A stretch of DNA of 27,034 bases from a bacterium (GTDB lineage Bacteria; Bacteroidota; Bacteroidia; Bacteroidales; Muribaculaceae). The translations under genes and the position numbers were made by a program. The stretch lies in contig SFVH01000027.1 of assembly GCA_004561555.1 (NCBI GenBank), positions 1 to 27,034 on the forward strand. Reading direction: 5' to 3'. Below, piece after piece: positions 1-7,923 of the stretch. Under the pieces are notes generated by a model that worked only from the letters and a program-made list of their open reading frames with translations, did no database searches and was not told the DNA's origin. Each line of letters opens with the position of its first letter. The stretch's first letter is position 1.

Positions 1-2
1 GA

Positions 3-272
3 CAATTTCAAGAAAATATGTTAGTTGAAAACTGCCACTATGTTGACCTCGCCAATATTTTTGCCGATAGTGAAAATATAGATTATGATGCGAATCGCAC
101 ATTTGTACTCAAAGAACCTACTACCTATGTTGGCACAGACAACACACCCATCGGTCTGTCGGGAGGCGACGGTTGGAACAAGATTCCATCTAAGCCTTAT
201 GTCTCGACACTTAGCGCTACTCCAAGCGGAACCAACCTCAATGTTACATACGAGGCAGGTGTGGATAAATAA
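3..272 (+). CDS. C-terminal part of an exported beta-helix-like protein (5' truncated)
   Basis: The reading frame is open to the left edge, so this is probably the 3' end of a longer gene; the first internal ATG is at 18. The last ~80 residues align almost without gaps to the C-terminus of the next gene (391-1392): both share 'ADSEN', 'TYVGTD', 'PIGLSGG.GWNK' and the final 'LNVTYEAGV.K'. The two genes are therefore tandem paralogs, and DNA identity is high around 122-180 versus 1246-1304. No known catalytic motif is visible. By analogy with its neighbour it is expected to be an exported, possibly surface-located protein. Function unknown. Confidence 0.75.
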   Translation, partial: QFQENMLVENCHYVDLANIFADSENIDYDANRTFVLKEPTTYVGTDNTPIGLSGGDGWNKIPSKPYVSTLSATPSGTNLNVTYEAGVDK

Positions 273-390
273 ACTTTAATTATGTTGACTTTGCGGCTCC
301 ACCTCTGTTGGCAGAGAGAATCTCAAGTCGATTAGTAAGTATTTTCAAGATAATCAATAAAAACAAATAAAATAGTAAAACAGTTGTATT

Positions 391-1392
391 ATGAAAAAAT
401 TTATATTGCTAATTAGTGCGCTTTTCTACACAGTTGTAGCCTATGCGCAAGGTACAGACCAAGTCAGCGCCATCCTTCAACACGGGGATACAGAAACTAT
501 TTTCATCGGTAATACCGGTTTTGCGCAAGCGTATGAAGCTGCGGTCGATGGAGATGTGATAATCCTGAGCCAAGGTATTTTTAATACGATAAATAACATA
601 TCAAAGGTTCTGGCTATCTATGGCGCCGGTTTTGAGGATAATGCAGAAACAAACACTGCCACAACAACCATTAATGGCACTGTTAGACTGGGTGACGGAA
701 GTGATACTGAATTCGATGGTATTCACATTGAGGGTGTGAAAATCAATGGTTATATGGGTCTTAATAGTCAACTGAAGAATGTTACGATACAAAGATGCTG
801 TATTACAAACAACATTGAACTCAACCACAACACGGAAAATGTAACATTTAGACAATGTTATATGCTCGGTGATATTTTGGGTCAATATAAACACGCAAAT
901 GGTTTGCTCATTTCTAATTGCTATGTAAGTAAGAATATCAATAATTTCAGCGTCAATAGTTTTGTGCATATTGACCACTCTTATATGGGGAATATGTATT
1001 CGCGTGTTTACCGTGAATATGCACAGTTCTTATGGACAAACAGCATCATCAATAAATTATCAGGTGATTTGCCTTTAGGTTACGCTGCAATAGTGAAAAA
1101 TTGCATTTTTTTTGCAGATAACTACTACAATGATGTTGATCTTGAGAACTGTTACCGTCTTAATTCGGTCGCTGATATCTTTGCTGATAGTGAAAATGGG
1201 GATTATACCCCAACTCGTACATTTGAACTTAAAGACCCGGAAACCTATGTTGGCACAGATGGCACTCCCATCGGTCTGTCGGGAGGTGCCGGTTGGAACA
1301 AAGTTCCCTCCAATCCTTATGTTTCGAAAGTGAACGCTACCCTATCCGGAACTCAACTCAATGTAACATACGAGGCAGGTGTAAATAAATAA
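391..1392 (+). CDS. Exported right-handed beta-helix-like protein, function unknown
   Basis: 333 residues. The N-terminus (MKKFILLISALFYTVVAYAQ) is a clear signal peptide with cleavage expected after AYA/Q. Residues ~25-230 contain short regularly spaced beta-strand/turn units rich in Asn, Ile and Val ('LKNVTIQRCCITNN', 'NVTFRQCYMLGD', 'LLISNCYVSKN'), the pattern of parallel beta-helix proteins. The C-terminal ~80 residues repeat those of the partial gene just upstream. It ends 11 bp before the next gene, so the two are probably co-transcribed. The 118 bp before its start hold no evident regulatory motif. No enzyme active site can be recognised; a surface or adhesive role is only a guess from architecture and context. 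Confidence 0.8.
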   Translation: MKKFILLISALFYTVVAYAQGTDQVSAILQHGDTETIFIGNTGFAQAYEAAVDGDVIILSQGIFNTINNISKVLAIYGAGFEDNAETNTATTTINGTVRLGDGSDTEFDGIHIEGVKINGYMGLNSQLKNVTIQRCCITNNIELNHNTENVTFRQCYMLGDILGQYKHANGLLISNCYVSKNINNFSVNSFVHIDHSYMGNMYSRVYREYAQFLWTNSIINKLSGDLPLGYAAIVKNCIFFADNYYNDVDLENCYRLNSVADIFADSENGDYTPTRTFELKDPETYVGTDGTPIGLSGGAGWNKVPSNPYVSKVNATLSGTQLNVTYEAGVNK

Positions 1393-1403
1393 TACTTAAG
1401 CCT

Positions 1404-4400
1404 ATGTACCGAATAAGATATCTGCTGATAGCGGCGACATTCACGATTATTTCCGCCGTAACAGCACAAAAAAGTTTTGCCGAACAGAAATATTGGCTTG
1501 ACGGCAGAAATGTTGAGGCGCAAGAGCCGACACCCGGCAATGCAACCATCGACATTTCAACACTGAGCACCGGTCCCCACTGGCTCACCATTATTTCTAA
1601 GGACGAGGCAGGAGTGTGGAGTTCACCGGTAACCACGAGTTTCATCGTGCCTTATGAAACTGCAGATGGCAAGTCGATTGTGGAGCACCAGTACTGGATT
1701 GACGGCAAATTAGAGGCTAAGGTTTCTCAAGGAGAAAAGCCTTCTGCCATATCCATTGAGACACTAAAACCCGGTGTTCACACTTTCTCGGTGCGCGTCA
1801 AAGACAACACCGGAAGGTTTAGCCCACATACTACCAAGCATTTCATCGTGCCACCCGCTGTCGCCGGCGAGTCGATTGTGGAGCACCAATATTGGGTTGA
1901 CGGAAAAATGGAGGCTAAGGTTACTAAAGGTCAAATGATTTCTGCCATCGATGTTTCAACGCTAAGCCCCGGCGTACACACTTTCACGGTGCGCGTCAAA
2001 GACAACACCGGAAGGTTTAGTCCACATACTACCAAGCATTTCATCGTGCCGTTTAACGAACTCGCAGTCGCCGAAAAATCGATTGTGGAGCACCAATATT
2101 GGATTGACGGAAAAATGGAGGCCAAGGTTACTAAAGGTCAAATGCCTTCTGCCATCGATGTTTCAACGCTAACCCCCGGCGTACACACTTTCACGGTGCG
2201 CGTGAAAGACAACACCGGAAGGTTAAGTCCACATGTGACAAAGTATTTCATCGTGCCGTTTGAAGATGCTGACGACAAGTCGATTGTGGAGCACCAGTAC
2301 TGGATTGACGACAATTTGGAGGCAAGTGTTTCTCAGAACGATAAGCCTTCAATCATCGATATCTCGACACTGAAACCCGGTCTGCACTCGCTTACAGTGC
2401 GCGTGAAAGACAGCACCGGAAAATGGAGCTCTCAGACTGCCAGACACTTTGTCTTGAAAGAAGATGGCGTAGTGGAAGATGCGACCATAACTCACGGTAT
2501 CTATTGGTTTGATGATGATTTGATTAACGCCACGGCTGTAGTTTTGAACTCTGAGTCGGGCGAAGTGGATATCGATATCAAAGATATTGAAGGAGGCACC
2601 CACACCCTGTGGTGGAGATGCTTCGACTCTAATGGTGCTTTGAGCGATGCCCGCTCGGTTTCATTCCTGAGCCAAGGTTACGCAACCTTCACCGTCCCCT
2701 CATCGGGTATCGGCACATTCTCATCGGCAACCAACATCATGCTACCCGAGGGGTTGAATGCTTACTACTGCACCGACAACGAGGTGGTTAACGAAGGTGC
2801 TGCCATAAATCTCAAGAAAATCGACGGTAAGGTGATTAACGCTAACACCGGCGTGATACTCAGCGGAACACCCGGCAAAACATATAAAATATATCCCACC
2901 GAAGATGTGGGCGCTGAAACTCCGGGCAACAATCTGATTGCTGCGGTGTCAGGCACCGACATTACAACTGTGGATGGTGAATACACCAACTTCACATTGG
3001 AGGAATGGCAATTTGCCAAGGTAGCAGAAAATGCCACAATGCCGGGCAATAGCGCTTATCTGCATCTCCCTACCGGCAATGTAGGCGATGTATCCACCAT
3101 TATTGTGAACGACCCCGAGATGATGACTCAGGACGATGATGGATATTACCTCATTGCCACTGCTCGCAACTGGATTGAATTTTCCAAGATAGTAGAAACC
3201 GACAAAAGTGCCAATGCCAAGATGATTGCCGATGTGGATTTGGGTGACAATCAAGTGCATATCGGACCTCAAGACCGCGATGCCTACACAGGTATTTTCG
3301 ACGGTCAGGGTCATACCCTCACTGTGGCATACGTAGGAAAGTCTAATGAGATTGTGGCTCCCTTTACCAGAGTGCGAGGCGCTACGATTAAAAATATCCA
3401 CATTGCAGGTTCAATGAAGTCGATATTTGCATATATGGGAGTTGTCGGAATCGTGATAGGCAGTAATCCTTCAACTATTTCTAATGTGTGGAACTCAGCC
3501 ACAATGGATATCAAATCAGACGCATGGGTACAAAGTGGTACTATCTTAGGCGGATTCAAAGAACAAGGAATAGTAGTGATTAGCGACTGCCTCTTTACCG
3601 GCACATTCTCATCCGACTATGGATATTATAGTGGTTGTTTCGTCGGCTATGATTACGATTCCGGTTCGATTACGGTTAACAACTGTCTTTCGACAGGTAC
3701 TTTCATAATGTCCGGAACAAATTTCCATGGCAACCACACCAACTGCTATGTGAAATCGTTCCCCGCCTCTTATCCTTCGGGAGTTAATGTGGCTACAAAC
3801 GAAGGTCTCTCTGATGGCACCATAGCGACAGCGCTGCAAGCCGACAGAGAGGTGGGAACCTGGATACAAGACCCTAACCTTGACATACCGATGCTGAAAG
3901 TATTCTCCGGAGATAAATATATCACCTACACCGTGCCTGCGTCGGGTATTGGTACTTTCAGTACAAATACTCCGGTGCAAGTTCCCGATGGATTACTCGC
4001 ATATTATTGTCGTTCGGAAATGAAGGATGACTCAAACGGACTTGCCATCTATGTTCGAAGAGTGGAAGGCGATGTAATTGACTCGAACACCGGTGGTGTG
4101 CTGCTCAGCGGAACACCAGGAGTGACCTATCAGTTGCACTACACTTCGGGGGCAGGCGCGACAACCGTGAACAACTCACTCGTTCCCGTGATTGAAAGCA
4201 CCAATGTCAAGGGTATAGATGGTGAATACTACAACTTCATGATGAAAGACGAAGATTTCGTCAAGATTGACGGCACTGCTTTAATGCCCGCCAACAGCGC
4301 ATATCTGCATTTGCCCGGCTCAATCGTTGGCGATGCCGGAAAAATCGAGATTAACTACGACATAGTTTCCGGTGTGGTTACCCCCGTGGTAGATTACAAG

Positions 4401-4502
4401 CCGGACAGCTACGACTATATCTTCAACCTCAATGGTCAGCGGATGTCGGAACCGAGCAAGGGTGTCAACATCATCAACAGACGCAAAGTTATTGTCAGGT
4501 AG
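1404..4502 (+). CDS. Large exported repeat protein (EHQYWIDG repeats, GLUG-like middle, GQR tail)
   Basis: 1032 residues with signal peptide at 1-22 (cleavage near VTAQ). Residues ~25-420 hold six ~66-residue repeats. The central four start at residues 90, 156, 225 and 292 with 'SIVEHQYWID', followed by 'PGVHTFTVRVKDNTGR.S' and ending 'HFIVP'; the first and sixth are diverged. A module 'Y.T(F/Y)TVP.SGIGTFS' occurs twice, at ~425-560 and ~838-980. Between them (~575-830) is a GLUG/filamentous-haemagglutinin-like section ('GIFDGQGHTL', 'IKNIHIAGS'). The end 'FNLNGQRMSEPSKGVNI' resembles tails seen on many secreted Bacteroidales proteins and somewhat like type IX secretion C-terminal domains. 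It is probably a cell-surface protein; ligand unknown. It sits 11 bp after the beta-helix gene and is followed by a strong terminator. Confidence 0.85.
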   Translation: MYRIRYLLIAATFTIISAVTAQKSFAEQKYWLDGRNVEAQEPTPGNATIDISTLSTGPHWLTIISKDEAGVWSSPVTTSFIVPYETADGKSIVEHQYWIDGKLEAKVSQGEKPSAISIETLKPGVHTFSVRVKDNTGRFSPHTTKHFIVPPAVAGESIVEHQYWVDGKMEAKVTKGQMISAIDVSTLSPGVHTFTVRVKDNTGRFSPHTTKHFIVPFNELAVAEKSIVEHQYWIDGKMEAKVTKGQMPSAIDVSTLTPGVHTFTVRVKDNTGRLSPHVTKYFIVPFEDADDKSIVEHQYWIDDNLEASVSQNDKPSIIDISTLKPGLHSLTVRVKDSTGKWSSQTARHFVLKEDGVVEDATITHGIYWFDDDLINATAVVLNSESGEVDIDIKDIEGGTHTLWWRCFDSNGALSDARSVSFLSQGYATFTVPSSGIGTFSSATNIMLPEGLNAYYCTDNEVVNEGAAINLKKIDGKVINANTGVILSGTPGKTYKIYPTEDVGAETPGNNLIAAVSGTDITTVDGEYTNFTLEEWQFAKVAENATMPGNSAYLHLPTGNVGDVSTIIVNDPEMMTQDDDGYYLIATARNWIEFSKIVETDKSANAKMIADVDLGDNQVHIGPQDRDAYTGIFDGQGHTLTVAYVGKSNEIVAPFTRVRGATIKNIHIAGSMKSIFAYMGVVGIVIGSNPSTISNVWNSATMDIKSDAWVQSGTILGGFKEQGIVVISDCLFTGTFSSDYGYYSGCFVGYDYDSGSITVNNCLSTGTFIMSGTNFHGNHTNCYVKSFPASYPSGVNVATNEGLSDGTIATALQADREVGTWIQDPNLDIPMLKVFSGDKYITYTVPASGIGTFSTNTPVQVPDGLLAYYCRSEMKDDSNGLAIYVRRVEGDVIDSNTGGVLLSGTPGVTYQLHYTSGAGATTVNNSLVPVIESTNVKGIDGEYYNFMMKDEDFVKIDGTALMPANSAYLHLPGSIVGDAGKIEINYDIVSGVVTPVVDYKPDSYDYIFNLNGQRMSEPSKGVNIINRRKVIVR
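1671..2459 (+). repeat. Four tandem ~200-bp in-frame repeats inside the surface-protein gene
   Basis: Units begin at 1671, 1869, 2076 and 2277. Units 2 and 3 are nearly identical over about 150 bp. Positions 1791-1852 and 1989-2050 (62 nt) differ at one base only (1823 C, 2021 T). All units keep the reading frame, so gain or loss of a unit would leave the protein intact. Confidence 0.9.
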
Positions 4503-4566
4503 AATAACATTATCCAATAAGAAATAGACTTAGAAATACTGGAAAGAACCTGAATGCTATTTTTTG

Positions 4567-4604
4567 CGAGGGTGTATCTACTGAGATACATCCTCGTTTT
4601 TTTT
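4567..4604 (+). terminator. Rho-independent terminator after the repeat-protein gene
   Basis: A 13-bp stem (CGAGGGTGTATCT at 4567-4579 with AGATACATCCTCG at 4584-4596, one G-T pair) has a four-base loop and is followed by eight T's. It ends transcription of the + strand genes. Confidence 0.9.
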
Positions 4605-4769
4605 GTTCCATTTTTTGACCTATAGGTCAATTTTAAACTCCAAAAAGTGACGAAAACATGGGAAAACTCCCACAAAACAACAAGCCTATGCTCTCACTAT
4701 CGAGCTTTTCACTAAGAAGATTTCACGCCAAAACAGAGGACATGACACACAACAGATATTTTCATAATG

Positions 4770-4817
4770 CAACACAACCCTCCGAATTGACATTTCAGAG
4801 GGTTGTGTTGTGATTTT
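4770..4817. terminator. Long hairpin, probable terminator near the surE 3' end
   Basis: A perfect 13-bp stem (CAACACAACCCTC at 4770-4782 with GAGGGTTGTGTTG at 4798-4810) has a 15-base loop. A short T run (4813-4817) lies on the + strand side. On the - strand it falls 21 bp after the surE stop, so it could also end the surE transcript, although no clear U tract follows there. Direction is uncertain. Confidence 0.6.
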
Positions 4818-4830
4818 TCAATGCTTATAT

Positions 4831-5598
4831 CTATTCCAGGGTAATGCCCGGGAGTGGAGCAAGATAGTCGCTGTCGGGCACCACAGCCACTACCGAAGCA
4901 TATCCTTGCTCATTCCAATAAAGGTCGGTGTCGGTGGCTTCCGGCTCGAGATTGTGGTATTTACCGGTGAGCATATAAAACGGCTTCCCTAACGGGTCGG
5001 CATATTCATCATATTCATTCACCCATTCTCCGTGGCAGGCACGAGCGCGTCGGCACCCTTTCACATTACCACCGGCAGGGATATTTACGTTGAGACACAC
5101 CCCCTCGGGCAATCCGGCAGCCATCACTTGGCGAGTGAGCGAGTCAATCAGCGGCTCGCAAGCGGCGAAATCATCTACTGTGGGATTGTGAGTGATGAGC
5201 GAATAACCGATGCTTGGTATTCCGGCAATACATCCTTCGATTGTGGCGCCCATCGTGCCTGAATAAATCACCGAATTACCGGTATTTGCACCGTGGTTGA
5301 TGCCGGCAAGCACGAGCGACGGACGGCGATTGCAGATGGCATGAAGTGCCAACTTGATGCAATCCACGGGAGTGCCGTTTAAACTCCACATCTCTGCTCC
5401 ACAATAGTCGGCATGGCGCTCCGGGCGCAGAATAGTGCCCCAAGTAAGAGCCGAGCTACCACCGGAACGCGGCCCGTCGGGAGCCACCACCACGACATCA
5501 CCCAATTGCGAAGCCACACGTGCAAGCACATGGATGCCTTCGGCAGTAATGCCGTCGTCATTGGAGATAAGGATTAAAGGTCGGATGCTATCAGTCAT
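4831..5598 (-). CDS. surE: 5'/3'-nucleotidase SurE
   Basis: Metal-dependent nucleoside monophosphate phosphatase of the SurE family, a cytoplasmic enzyme active on 5'- and 3'-nucleotides. The 255 residues match family length (~250). Visible motifs: 'LISNDDGI' with metal-binding D14/D15, 'GPRSGGSSA' with S45, 'NGTPVDCIKLAL', and 'GINHGANTG' with N101, then 'YSGTMGATIEG'. These correspond to D8, D9, S39 and N92 of the E. coli enzyme. It lies 26 bp after the nucleotidyltransferase gene on the same strand, so it is probably the last gene of that transcript. No signal peptide. Start chosen at the ATG that places the conserved first strand about nine residues in, as is usual. Confidence 0.95.
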   Translation of the reverse strand: MTDSIRPLILISNDDGITAEGIHVLARVASQLGDVVVVAPDGPRSGGSSALTWGTILRPERHADYCGAEMWSLNGTPVDCIKLALHAICNRRPSLVLAGINHGANTGNSVIYSGTMGATIEGCIAGIPSIGYSLITHNPTVDDFAACEPLIDSLTRQVMAAGLPEGVCLNVNIPAGGNVKGCRRARACHGEWVNEYDEYADPLGKPFYMLTGKYHNLEPEATDTDLYWNEQGYASVVAVVPDSDYLAPLPGITLE

Positions 5599-5624
5599 AT
5601 ATATTTTTTGCTGTTAATGATTGC

Positions 5625-6674
5625 TTAAAATTTATTTTTCACGAGTTCTTGAGCATGGCGGAAGTCGTCGGGCGAGCCCACATCCAGCCATGAGCCGTTG
5701 ATTTGGTGATAAACCACCTTCTTTCCAGCTTCGATGAGTGTCTCGACAAGGTCAGTGGCATCAAACACCGTATCATCGGGAATAAGAGCCAGATGCTTGC
5801 GCCGAATGATATAAATCCCGGCATTGGCGTAATAATTATAGGTGGGTTTCTCCTCCAACCCGAGGATTCGCGAGCCTTCACTGCGGAAAATGGCAAACGG
5901 CACGCTCACCATATAGGGCACGGCAGCAATAGTCATATCCGCCTGTTCCTCAATGTGTTGGAGATACATATCTTCGTAGTTGATTGTGGTAAACAGGTCG
6001 GAATTCATCACAAGCACATTATCGTGGGTGAGCGAGTCGACGAGCTTTAAGGAACCGATAGTGCCCAACTTGCGAGGCTCTCTGACACACCTTACTTTCA
6101 CTCCGCACACCGGCTCGGAGAAATGGTCGTCGAGTTGTTCGGCAAGATAATTGGTAGTGACGGCAATATTGGTTATTCCATTGTTAGCCAACGCTTCAAT
6201 ATTATAATCGATGATGCATTTATTGCCAATTTTGAGCAGAGGCTTGGGAGTGGTGAGAGTGAGCGGACGCAAGCGTTCCCCCTTTCCACCTGCCATCAAT
6301 ACAGCATCAAGCGGCAGAATAGACCGACATGATGAGAAATCGTAGACCTCCACGATATGCCCGTCATCGTCAACACAAGGCACCAACGAGATGCCCTGTC
6401 GACGAATGTCTCTCACCGCCTCGACGCTGATTTTTCCCTCTTTAAGGCGACGAAACTCGCGGTGCATAAACGACTTCACCGGAGTGTCGATATTACGATG
6501 GGAGATGATGAAACGACGAATATCGCCATCGGTGAGAGTGCCGAGGAGTCGGTCGTTATCATCAAGCACAAACAAGACCATCGTCTGTCCGGAAAGAGAG
6601 TTGAGATGTTGCAACGCCTCCACCAGCGAAGCGTCTTCTCTAATAATATGTTTGTTCCAATCGTACATCGCCAC
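5625..6674 (-). CDS. CBS-domain sugar-phosphate nucleotidyltransferase
   Basis: 349 residues. Residues ~10-120 form a CBS pair ('LLGTLTDGDIRR', 'LVPCVDDDGHIVEVY'), normally a site for adenine nucleotide regulation. Residues ~121-349 form a nucleotidyltransferase domain: nucleotide-binding 'MAGGKGERLRPLT' (127-139) with K144, metal-binding D226 in 'VMNSD', then 'LEEKP' (273-277), 'NAGIYII' (284-290) and 'WLDVGSP' (329-335). Such enzymes make NDP-sugars from sugar-1-phosphates. The CBS fusion recalls Campylobacter PtmE, a guanylyltransferase in legionaminate synthesis, but no nonulosonate gene is seen here, so substrate and nucleotide are unknown. It follows the aminotransferase gene by 5 bp, which implies co-transcription, and precedes surE. 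Confidence 0.9.
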   Translation of the reverse strand: MAMYDWNKHIIREDASLVEALQHLNSLSGQTMVLFVLDDNDRLLGTLTDGDIRRFIISHRNIDTPVKSFMHREFRRLKEGKISVEAVRDIRRQGISLVPCVDDDGHIVEVYDFSSCRSILPLDAVLMAGGKGERLRPLTLTTPKPLLKIGNKCIIDYNIEALANNGITNIAVTTNYLAEQLDDHFSEPVCGVKVRCVREPRKLGTIGSLKLVDSLTHDNVLVMNSDLFTTINYEDMYLQHIEEQADMTIAAVPYMVSVPFAIFRSEGSRILGLEEKPTYNYYANAGIYIIRRKHLALIPDDTVFDATDLVETLIEAGKKVVYHQINGSWLDVGSPDDFRHAQELVKNKF

Positions 6675-6679
6675 AAGAA

Positions 6680-7879
6680 TTATATCGTGCGTCCGGGATA
6701 AGCTTCAAGAGCCTTTTCGAGCACAAACAAAGCGCGACGAAGGTCTTCCTTCTTAAGCACATAGGCTATACGCACTTCATTTCTCCCGACCCCGGGAGTG
6801 GTATAGAAGCCCGATGCCGGTGCCATAAACACCGTCTCCCCTTCATATTGGAAGTCGCGCAAGCACCATGCGCAAAACTCATCGGCATCGTCAACCGGCA
6901 GTCGCGCCACAGTGTAGAATGCGCCCATAGGAATGGGCGAATACACGCCGGGGATGCGATTAAGTCCGTCAATCAAGCACTTACGGCGCTCCACATATTC
7001 ATCGTAAGTGTCGCGCATATAGTCGTCGGGCACATCAAGCGATGCTTCGGCGGCAATCTGTCCTATCAAAGGCGGACTGAGGCGCGCTTGGCAGAATTTC
7101 ATCACAGCCTTTCGGATTTCAGGATTCTTGGTGATTAGCGCACCGATGCGGATACCACATTCAGAGTATCGCTTCGACACACTGTCGATAAGCACCACAT
7201 TATTCTCTATCCCTTCGAGATGGCAAGCCGAGATATATGGCGACCCGGTATAAATAAATTCGCGATACACCTCATCAGAAAAAAGAAACAAGTCGTATTT
7301 CTTCACCAAGTCGCGTATTTGATTCATCTCCCTACGAGTGTAGAGATAACCCGTGGGATTGTTTGGATTGCAGATGAGAATAGCCTTGGTGCGGTCGTTG
7401 ATAAGCTCTTCAAACTTCTCCACCTTCGGCAATGAGAAACCCTCTTCGATGGTTGTGGTGACAGTGCGAATGACAGCGCCTGCGGAAATGGCAAATGCCA
7501 TATAGTTGGCATATGCCGGCTCCGGCACGATAATCTCATCGCCCGGATTAAGACACGATAAAAAAGCAAACAACACAGCCTCCGAACCACCGGAAGTGAT
7601 AATGATGTCATCAGCGGTGAGGTTGATATCAAACTTCTTGTAGTAGCCCGTCAATTTCTCTCGATAGCTGCGATACCCTTGGCTCGGACTATATTCGAGC
7701 ACCGCTCGGTCCACCGCTCGGATAGCATCAATAGCCACTTGCGGAGTGGGGAGGTCGGGCTGTCCGATATTTAGGTGATACACGTGGGTGCCGCGAGCTT
7801 TGGCCGCGTCGCTTAGAGGTGCCAATTTTCGTATTGGCGATGCGGGCATCTCTGTGCCGCGTATAGAAATTTTAGGCAT
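6680..7879 (-). CDS. Class I/II PLP-dependent aminotransferase
   Basis: 399 residues, the normal size of fold-type I aspartate/aromatic aminotransferase relatives. Seen: 'NIGQPDLPTP' near the N-terminus, 'TSGGSEA' (95-101) for phosphate binding, 'NPNNPTG' (171-177) with N174, 'SDEVYREF' (201-208) with D202 and Y205 that bind the cofactor ring, and 'SVSKRYSECGIRIG' with Schiff-base K236. The enzyme transfers amino groups between an amino acid and a 2-oxo acid; the exact substrate cannot be read from sequence. It starts 44 bp after the CobW-type gene stop and ends 5 bp before the nucleotidyltransferase. That tight coupling could mean a shared role in amino-sugar metabolism, but this family usually handles amino acids and the pairing may be incidental. 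Confidence 0.9.
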   Translation of the reverse strand: MPKISIRGTEMPASPIRKLAPLSDAAKARGTHVYHLNIGQPDLPTPQVAIDAIRAVDRAVLEYSPSQGYRSYREKLTGYYKKFDINLTADDIIITSGGSEAVLFAFLSCLNPGDEIIVPEPAYANYMAFAISAGAVIRTVTTTIEEGFSLPKVEKFEELINDRTKAILICNPNNPTGYLYTRREMNQIRDLVKKYDLFLFSDEVYREFIYTGSPYISACHLEGIENNVVLIDSVSKRYSECGIRIGALITKNPEIRKAVMKFCQARLSPPLIGQIAAEASLDVPDDYMRDTYDEYVERRKCLIDGLNRIPGVYSPIPMGAFYTVARLPVDDADEFCAWCLRDFQYEGETVFMAPASGFYTTPGVGRNEVRIAYVLKKEDLRRALFVLEKALEAYPGRTI

Positions 7880-7923
7880 ACTTTACAATATTGTTTTTTG
7901 GTAAACTATTATTTGCATTATGG

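Larger units (their letters stand above)
4503..4830. other. Non-coding stretch between convergent genes
   Basis: 328 bp between the repeat-protein gene and the convergent surE gene. It contains a strong + strand terminator (4567-4604), a perfect 16-nt palindrome (4615-4630) and a second long hairpin (4770-4810). The part from 4631 to 4769 shows nothing recognisable and no credible small gene. Confidence 0.7.

Noticed and set aside
1671..2459. Regular ~200-bp repeats considered as a CRISPR-like or intergenic repeat array
   Set aside because: The units are in-frame coding sequence without unique spacers, and the product shows protein-level repeats.
4436..4675. 79-codon open frame on the - strand after the repeat-protein gene
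   Set aside because: It spans the end of that gene and its terminator hairpin, with no start signal or recognisable product.
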